Positions 59,002 to 64,000 of a DNA stretch of 64,000 nt are shown in pieces; position 1 is the first letter of the stretch, and each line of letters starts with the position of its first letter. The stretch covers positions 1 through 64,000 of the forward strand of contig NZ_JAVIFX010000038.1 of assembly GCF_031157255.1 (NCBI RefSeq), read 5' to 3'. A program made the position numbers and the translations under genes. The DNA comes from Bradyrhizobium sp. LHD-71 (GTDB lineage Bacteria > Pseudomonadota > Alphaproteobacteria > Rhizobiales > Xanthobacteraceae). The notes under the pieces are model-generated. The model did not search any database, was not told the origin of the DNA, and was given only the letters and a program-made list of their open reading frames with translations.

Positions 59002-60489
59002 ATGACGATTTCCGAGGCTGCAGTTCTACGGGAAGGCCGGAATTGCTGGCGTATTTTAGGGGCCGAGCGCGCCGCGGTGCTCGTGGACTCCGAGTCCTAC
59101 TTCTCGCACTTGCACGACGCATTCAAGCTCGCCCGGCGCTCCATTCTCATCCTTGGCTGGGATTTCGACGGCCGCATCAAGTTGCGGCCGCAGGACGAAA
59201 GCTGCATGAGCCTCGGCGCCATGCTGCGCGGCCTGGTCGAGAGATGCCCCGACCTGCATGTCGACATTCTGGTCTGGAGCGTTGCGGTCTGGCACGCGCC
59301 AAGCTCCGCTTCAGGCCTGCTGCTGGGAGAGAGCTGGCAGGAACATCCCCGCATACGGATCCACCTCGATACGCACCATCCGATCTACGCTGCGCACCAC
59401 CAGAAGATCGTCTGCATCGACGATGCGCTGGCGTTCTCCGGCGGCATCGATCTCACCGTGCAGCGCTGGGACTCGGCCGAGCATCTCGCAACAGACCCTC
59501 ACCGTCTCGACCCGGAGGGCGAGCCTTACGGACCAGTGCACGACATCCAGATGGCAGTGCAAGGCGAAGCAGCGACGGCGCTTGCCGAGATCGTGCGGGA
59601 ACGGTGGCGGCGCGCCGGGCTGCCACCGTCACAACCGGTCGAGCGTAGCGAGTCTCTGTGGCCGCCCATGCTTGCAGCGGACTTCAACGATACGCGACTG
59701 GCGATCGCGCGAACCTATCCGCACTGGGAGGACCACCCGCGAGTCGAGGAGATCGCCGCGTTGACGCAGGATACGATCCTCGCCGCGCGGACCTACATCT
59801 ATATCGAGGCGCAATATCTGACCGCCCCCGAGGTCGCGAAGGCCTTGGCGAGAAAGCTCGGGCAGGAAGACGGGCCGGACGTCATTATCATTATCACCAA
59901 ACAGTCGCGCGGACGCGCCGAGCAATTTGTCATGGGGCGAAATCGCGAGCGGCTGCTCAGGCGGCTGATCCATGCCGATCGCCATCATCGCCTGCGCATC
60001 TACTATCCGGCAATTCTCGACGACAAGGGCGAGACGTCGATCCATGTGCATGCAAAGCTGACGATCGTCGACGACCGGATCCTGCGTGTCGGCTCGGCCA
60101 ATCTCAACAACCGTTCGATGGGGCTCGACACCGAGTGCGACATCGTCATCGAGGCTGACGACGACGTCACGCGCAACGCGATCTGCAAGGTTCGTGAACG
60201 CTTGCTAGGTGAGCATCTCGGTACCAGTGCCGCCAAGCTGCGCGAAACAGCGCACGCGGCGCACTCTTTGCTGGCCGCAATCGAGACGCTCAACCACAGC
60301 GAACGACGGTTGATCGACATCAGTGTTCAGCATCGAGGCCCGACGCGTCCGGTCTGGGCCACCTTCATTCTCGACCCGCGGCGTCCGATCGAACCGCTAT
60401 GGCTTCTGCAGCGAGGGTTTCGTCGCGGCATCAACCTGCCGATCCGGCCCCGGCTTCAGCAATACTTCCGACAAGACGAGAAGAGCTAG
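59002..60489 (+). CDS. Phospholipase D / cardiolipin synthase-like protein
   Basis: 495 residues from the ATG at 59002 (promoter evidence excludes the TTG at 58945). Both HKD motifs are complete: HHQKIVCIDDALAFSGGID (~residue 130) and HVHAKLTIVDDRILRVGSANLNNRSMG (~350). This pattern fits cardiolipin synthases and phospholipases of the ClsB/YbhO type, acting at the inner membrane. It converges on the ybhN-like gene; their 3' ends overlap by 93 bases. Together with the EEP phosphatase gene it recalls the E. coli ybhP-clsB-ybhN operon. Confidence 0.87.
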   Translation: MTISEAAVLREGRNCWRILGAERAAVLVDSESYFSHLHDAFKLARRSILILGWDFDGRIKLRPQDESCMSLGAMLRGLVERCPDLHVDILVWSVAVWHAPSSASGLLLGESWQEHPRIRIHLDTHHPIYAAHHQKIVCIDDALAFSGGIDLTVQRWDSAEHLATDPHRLDPEGEPYGPVHDIQMAVQGEAATALAEIVRERWRRAGLPPSQPVERSESLWPPMLAADFNDTRLAIARTYPHWEDHPRVEEIAALTQDTILAARTYIYIEAQYLTAPEVAKALARKLGQEDGPDVIIIITKQSRGRAEQFVMGRNRERLLRRLIHADRHHRLRIYYPAILDDKGETSIHVHAKLTIVDDRILRVGSANLNNRSMGLDTECDIVIEADDDVTRNAICKVRERLLGEHLGTSAAKLRETAHAAHSLLAAIETLNHSERRLIDISVQHRGPTRPVWATFILDPRRPIEPLWLLQRGFRRGINLPIRPRLQQYFRQDEKS

Positions 60490-61383
60490 GCCGAACGCCA
60501 GCGGCACCAGGTAATAGACGACGCGAAATATCAACAGCGCCGCCAGCACCGGCGCACCGGGGAGCAGCGACAGAACGATGCTTTCCAGAACCCCGATCCC
60601 TCCCGGCACATGGCTCGCGATGACACCGGTATTGGCGAGCACATAGGCCGTTGCGACATCGAAATATCCGATCGCCCCCGCGCCCGCGACCAGTTGATGC
60701 AGACACGCGACGACGCACAGGTAGTTCAGGCTGCCGACACCGACCTGCGCTGCGGCCAGTCGGGTCGAGGGCAGCGGCACGGTCCAGCCGAGCAGCGAGA
60801 CGGACGTCATAAAGCGCGTGAGGCCGACATATACCACAGGCACCGCGAGCAGCAGCAGGCCGAGGGCGCGCGCGGCAGGCGAACTCAATCCGGCGAATGA
60901 GCCGCCAACGGAAGGATTGAACACCAATGAACATCCGCCGACGGTGAGAAGCCCCATGGCGACAGTGAGGCCGCAGAAAATCACGAGCCTGGCGACCTGT
61001 TCGAACGAGAGGCCCCAGCGCGCGTAGAAGCGATAGCGGACTGCCCCGCTGCTCAAACCAGCGAAGCCGACGTTATGCCCGATCGAAAGGCTGCAGAAGG
61101 ACGCCAGTGCTGCGCGCCTCCAGGCAAGCGGACGACCGACGCACCGAAGCGCAATCCAGTCGAAGAATGAAAGGCAAAGGTAGCTCGCTGCGGCAAACAG
61201 CGCGCCGACGACGATCCGGCCGGTCGGCACAGCGGCTATCGCCTGCGACACGTCTGCCCAACGATACTCGTTGACAATCCGGTAGCCGAGGATCCCGACC
61301 AGGCCGACCACGATCACCGCCATCAGCGGCCCCACCCATCGACCGCCGCGCGCCCTTCTCAAAAATTGCCGCTCCTCGAACAT
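60397..61383 (-). CDS. YbhN/UPF0104-type membrane protein (LPG synthase TM-like)
   Basis: 328 residues, about seven membrane helices: VGPLMAVIVVGLVGILGYRI, GALFAAASYLCLSFFDWIALR, GHNVGFAGLSSGAVRYRFY (the conserved G-x-x-x-G-x-x-R-x-R motif region), LVIFCGLTVAMGLLTVGG, and HVPGGIGVLESIVL. It belongs to the flippase-like integral membrane family of lysylphosphatidylglycerol synthases without the catalytic domain, and in E. coli it lies with clsB and ybhP. A role in lipid transport is suspected. It starts 23 bases after the EEP gene stop, so those two are co-transcribed. Confidence 0.87.
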   Translation of the reverse strand: MFEERQFLRRARGGRWVGPLMAVIVVGLVGILGYRIVNEYRWADVSQAIAAVPTGRIVVGALFAAASYLCLSFFDWIALRCVGRPLAWRRAALASFCSLSIGHNVGFAGLSSGAVRYRFYARWGLSFEQVARLVIFCGLTVAMGLLTVGGCSLVFNPSVGGSFAGLSSPAARALGLLLLAVPVVYVGLTRFMTSVSLLGWTVPLPSTRLAAAQVGVGSLNYLCVVACLHQLVAGAGAIGYFDVATAYVLANTGVIASHVPGGIGVLESIVLSLLPGAPVLAALLIFRVVYYLVPLAFGLALLVLSEVLLKPGPDRQVDAATKPSLQKP

Positions 61384-61406
61384 GGTCGAGTGCCTGTGCT
61401 CGCGAA

Positions 61407-61433
61407 CTAGTGTCCCGCCTCTGAAGCCCGTGA
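61407..61433. repeat. CTAG-tipped half repeat at the EEP gene end
   Basis: CTAG (61407-61410) followed by TGTCCCGCCTCTGAAGCCCG matches the tip structure of the palindromic elements in this window. The TAG stop of the EEP gene lies in the CTAG, and its last codons (SEAGH) are encoded by the repeat. No inverted partner is seen close by. Confidence 0.45.
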
Positions 61434-62264
61434 CCGGGCCTGCAAGGCTTCGTCCAAAGAGGTCAGATCGGCGGCGTCAGGCAGCGTCGCGGGCCGGCGC
61501 GCCCTCACCGGGATCCGAAGATCCGCCAACACCGGCAAATGGTCGGACGCAGCCTGCGTCGCCGGCGTCTTTATCACCTCGACGCGATCGACCTGAATCG
61601 ACGGTGAAACAAAAATGTAATCGATCCTGAAGCGGGGATATCGCGCGGGAAACGTCGCGCCTGAGCGAGCGGACGGCGCAAGCTTTTGTGCATCCTGCAA
61701 GCGCGACATCACGCGCGCATAGGTGCGCGAGCGCGACAGGAAGTTGAAGTCGCCGGCAAGGATCGCCGGGTCTTCGCATTCGGGGTTCAGCAGCCACCCG
61801 GCTCCGCACAACGCATCGATCTGCACCCTTCGCTCCCGCCGCGTGAGCCCGAGGTGCGTGTTCAGCATCTGGACGAAGGCTCGTCCAATGCGGATTTCCG
61901 TCCAGAGTGCGCCCCGCCGCTCCAGTTTCATGGGAAACCTGATGCCGGGCAGCGCGGCAGCTTTCACCAGGCGCATCGGCAAGGCCGTGAGGATCGCGTC
62001 GCCGAACTCCTCCTCCATCACACGCATGGCCGGCGAGAAATGAAAATCCATCCCCAGCTCCCGTGCGATCAGCTCGGCTTGATCAAGCCGGTCGCTGCGC
62101 AGGCGGCGGACGTCGAGTTCCTGGAGCGCGACGATATCCGGGGCCGCGGAGGCAATAACCTCGGCAATTCGCAGCGGCGATCTGACCCGGTCGCGACCTT
62201 TGCAGGCACGGACGTTGTAGGTCAGCACGCGCAAGCGCTCGAAGGTCGGGGGATCATCCGTCAT
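61407..62264 (-). CDS. Endonuclease/exonuclease/phosphatase family protein (YbhP-like)
   Basis: 285 residues from the ATG at 62264; a GTG at 62294 falls inside a palindromic repeat. EEP motifs: LRVLTYNVRACKG, DIVALQELDVRRL, MLNTHLGLTRRERRVQIDAL, AILAGDFNFLSRSRTY and ASDHLPVLADLRIP give the metal and catalytic residues. Members cut nucleic acid, phospholipid or phosphoinositide phosphodiesters. As in the E. coli ybhP-ybhO-ybhN group it accompanies a cardiolipin synthase and a YbhN-like protein, so a lipid substrate is plausible. First gene of the EEP-ybhN pair. Confidence 0.87.
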   Translation of the reverse strand: MTDDPPTFERLRVLTYNVRACKGRDRVRSPLRIAEVIASAAPDIVALQELDVRRLRSDRLDQAELIARELGMDFHFSPAMRVMEEEFGDAILTALPMRLVKAAALPGIRFPMKLERRGALWTEIRIGRAFVQMLNTHLGLTRRERRVQIDALCGAGWLLNPECEDPAILAGDFNFLSRSRTYARVMSRLQDAQKLAPSARSGATFPARYPRFRIDYIFVSPSIQVDRVEVIKTPATQAASDHLPVLADLRIPVRARRPATLPDAADLTSLDEALQARSRASEAGH

Positions 62265-62275
62265 CCGCTGCCCAG

Positions 62276-62330
62276 CTTTCGAAGTTCGCTCCACCTGTGC
62301 GGCGCCCCCTCAAGCGAACCTCCAGAAACA
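62276..62330. repeat. Degenerate palindromic element of the GAAGTTCGC family
   Basis: Left arm CTTTCGAAGTTCGCT (62276-62290) and right arm AGCGAACCTCCAGAAACA (62313-62330) are imperfect inverses around a loop with TGTGCGGCGCCCCCTCA. Loop and arm resemble the elements at 10895 and 49111. It lies just upstream of the EEP gene. Confidence 0.55.
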
Positions 62331-62851
62331 AAGGCGCACAAGCAAATATTTTGATCCCTGTGCCGCATTTGCATGTGTAGGGCCTGATCGGCGTGGAGCG
62401 ATGGGTGCCGGATCTCAGATCGGCGGCGTCAGGGTGGAACGCGCCGAGGCGAGCCGACGTTCCGGGGAACCTGCGCGCTGTGCAGACCTAAAAACATGCA
62501 GCCGCGCCAGCGCCGAGGTCGTGCGCGGCGCGCGGTGCGCAGGCGTAGACGCCGATCGACGGTGGCGAGCAAGTCATTGCGGAGCAAGGATGAGATTGCG
62601 TCCTCGATCAGGGCTTTCGAAAAAGTGGTCGTTGCGACCGACCCTGTTGCGGGATTTGCGCACGGAGCCTTCCGGGCGGATGGCCATTCGGCGCCGCAAT
62701 TCGATGAAAAAGCACGGGTTCGCAGCAGCATCGCTTAACTGCAAAATAACTCACCCAGAAGTGACGAGACTGCAACACTGCGCCGGATGGGAACGATCCT
62801 ATATCAGACCTAATTGTCAGCGAGGCACCACCGCGAGCATAGAAGGATTCG
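62331..62851. other. Intergenic stretch without a recognised gene
   Basis: About 520 bases between divergent genes. Short frames on both strands show no protein-like features. The last 70 bases before 62852 are AT-richer and should hold the promoter of the hypothetical protein gene; AGAAGGA at about 62841 is its ribosome-binding site. Confidence 0.5.
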
Positions 62852-63298
62852 ATGCCGGTCTTGGGATATTGCCTGTCGGTCGGCAGCGTTTTGCTCACGC
62901 TGATGTTCGTGGCTGACGTCTACCTGCCGTCGCAGCCGCCGCTCGCCGAAGCCCACCGCACCTACAAAATCCCGATCAAAGCCAAGCATGTCGGGCCGCA
63001 GCCGCTAACGTTCAGCGGCGCGACCCGCACGTTCGGGCCGCCCCCCGCCTCGCTGGCGATCGTCGATTTGGCCGGCCAAACGAACCCGTCGAAGCAGGCC
63101 GACGCAAAACCGGCTGACCCGAGGCAGGCCCACGCGCAGATGACCAACGCGTCGCAAGCCGTCGAGCCGAAAGCGAAGCCCGCACGCAAGAAAATTGCAC
63201 GGCGAAAGGTCTACAGAGACCGCGATGTTGCCCAAGTGCCTGAGCCGTGGCGGCAGAATGGAGGCTTCGGTTTCGCGTTCGCACGGCCGCTTTGGTGA
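62852..63298 (+). CDS. Hypothetical membrane-anchored protein
   Basis: 148 residues. One N-terminal helix (LGYCLSVGSVLLTLMFVADVYL) is followed by a proline- and alanine-rich, then lysine/arginine-rich tail (KPARKKIARRKVYRDRDVAQ) and a conserved-looking C-terminus (WRQNGGFGFAFARPLW). AGAAGGA precedes the ATG. Such proteins are common in Bradyrhizobium-type genomes and have no known function. It converges on the cell-wall hydrolase gene (12 bases between stops). Confidence 0.6.
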   Translation: MPVLGYCLSVGSVLLTLMFVADVYLPSQPPLAEAHRTYKIPIKAKHVGPQPLTFSGATRTFGPPPASLAIVDLAGQTNPSKQADAKPADPRQAHAQMTNASQAVEPKAKPARKKIARRKVYRDRDVAQVPEPWRQNGGFGFAFARPLW

Positions 63299-63310
63299 GG
63301 CTTTCCAACG

Positions 63311-64000
63311 TTAGCGTGCCACCGCCAGCTTGGTGCGCTTAGGCTTCTTCTTTTTCTTCAGTACGGCAAGCCGTTTTCGCTTGGCTTCCTGCTCCCGTAG
63401 CTGCGCTGCGTAGCGCTCACATTCCTCAAATTTGCCGTTTGCGAGTTCCGACCGCTCTTCTGCGGTTGGTTCGCGAAAAAATTCGTGCCGCCCGGCATCG
63501 ACGACCTTCACGAATTCCTTTCGAAACCGGCAGGCGTTACGCAGCGGCGTGAGGGCTGCGTTCATGTAGTACCGGATCGCCCGTTCGGACAGGTGATTGA
63601 TGCCCTGCAATTCTTGTTCGGCGATCTGTTGAGCTTGCAGCCACGCCCCACCTCGCCCTGGTGTCCGTCGGGCGACCGGCAGGCAGGTGAACGAGAACTG
63701 GCAGACTCCCTTGCGCATGTAGAAGACCACATCGCAGATGTCCGCGCCGCCCCATTTGCGCAAATTCGCACGTGCGCGTTCGTGAATGACGCGAGCGATA
63801 TGCCGTTGGCCAACCTCCGGCTCGCCCGTCGATCCACCTTCGAAGTAGATCGCCAACGTCAGACAATAGATTTGTGATTCAGCCCGAAGGTCCCGCTCGA
63901 TCGTCCGGTGGCCCGGAGCAGGCGGTGCGACGAAAATTATCGCGTGATGCGCAAATGCAGATGGACATACCGCGATCGCGAGTGCGATCGCACACAGTAC
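63311..64000 (-). CDS. Cell wall hydrolase (SleB family), 5' end outside the window
   Basis: At least 230 codons, open to the window edge. The visible N-terminal part reads VLCAIALAIAVCPSAFAHHA, the core and cleavage site of a signal peptide. The hydrolase domain follows: QIYCLTLAIYFEGGSTGEPE then VGQRHIARVIHERARANLRKWGGADICDVVF and CQFSFTC, the Glu-containing signature of the SleB/Hydrolase_2 family that cleaves peptidoglycan. A lysine-rich tail (KKKKKPKRTK) ends the protein. The TTG at 63856 is only an internal codon; the real start is beyond 64000. Confidence 0.85.
   Translation of the reverse strand, partial: VLCAIALAIAVCPSAFAHHAIIFVAPPAPGHRTIERDLRAESQIYCLTLAIYFEGGSTGEPEVGQRHIARVIHERARANLRKWGGADICDVVFYMRKGVCQFSFTCLPVARRTPGRGGAWLQAQQIAEQELQGINHLSERAIRYYMNAALTPLRNACRFRKEFVKVVDAGRHEFFREPTAEERSELANGKFEECERYAAQLREQEAKRKRLAVLKKKKKPKRTKLAVAR

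Noticed and set aside
1-64000. tRNA, rRNA, phage or integrase genes
   Set aside because: I looked for cloverleaf-like and integrase/transposase signatures and found none; the repeats here have no coding capacity for a transposase.

Overview
The window is GC-rich chromosomal DNA of an alphaproteobacterium, most likely of the Bradyrhizobium/Afipia/Rhodopseudomonas group (Nitrobacteraceae). The signs are several orphan tripartite-tricarboxylate (Bug/TctC) binding proteins, HWE/HisKA_2 histidine kinases, PrtD-type secretion ABC exporters, EcfG-like promoter motifs and abundant short palindromic intergenic repeats. I saw no rRNA, tRNA, CRISPR array, phage module or intact transposase.

Bases 1-24,500 are mostly catabolic. 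A flavoprotein monooxygenase (115-1869) faces a six-gene minus-strand operon (8461 to 2120): CoA-transferase, NHL propeller, TctB, TctA, TctC and a TIM-barrel isomerase, probably uptake and CoA activation of a carboxylic acid. Next come an LssY-domain membrane protein, a salicylate-hydroxylase-like enzyme, a plus-strand set TctC / carboxymuconolactone-decarboxylase-like / beta-hydroxyacid dehydrogenase / TctC, a cyclase-deaminase pair with an amidohydrolase remnant between them, an outer-membrane protein, two LLM flavin monooxygenases, and an AtzG-AtzE-HpxZ/AtzH-GntR operon for carboxylated urea or oxalurate-type compounds.

Bases 23,650-41,300 look like a phosphate-acquisition block. A Ugp-type ABC importer with a metallophosphoesterase is divergent from a NagD-like HAD phosphatase and an RpiR regulator. 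Beyond it lies a roughly 2280-residue RTX protein joining a beta-propeller, an extracellular nuclease and a 5'-nucleotidase, followed by its own type I secretion ABC/MFP pair. PhoB-box-like sequences sit in front of all three transcription units; one is a 13/14 match to the consensus and two are 11/14.

Bases 41,300-57,300 are signalling and secretion: a REC-PAS-HWE kinase-REC protein, a 1916-residue soluble hybrid kinase with nine tandem 92-residue HAMP-type repeats, a second type I secretion pair with no adjacent substrate, a FecR / Crp / CHASE2-adenylate-cyclase operon with an 8-base gene overlap, and a DUF4118 histidine kinase.

Bases 57,300-64,000 hold stress and envelope genes: a small protein, a DUF892 ferritin-like protein, a phospholipase D/cardiolipin-synthase-like protein, a YbhN-like membrane protein and an EEP phosphatase (the E. 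coli ybhPON trio in altered layout), a hypothetical protein, and a SleB-type cell-wall hydrolase that runs off the right edge.

The clearest anomaly is at 10,895-11,045. A CTAG-flanked palindromic element has inserted 147 bp, in frame, into the signal peptide of a TctC-type gene. Removing it gives exactly the 321-residue length of the paralogue 2.5 kb downstream. Related palindromes occur at several other sites in the window.
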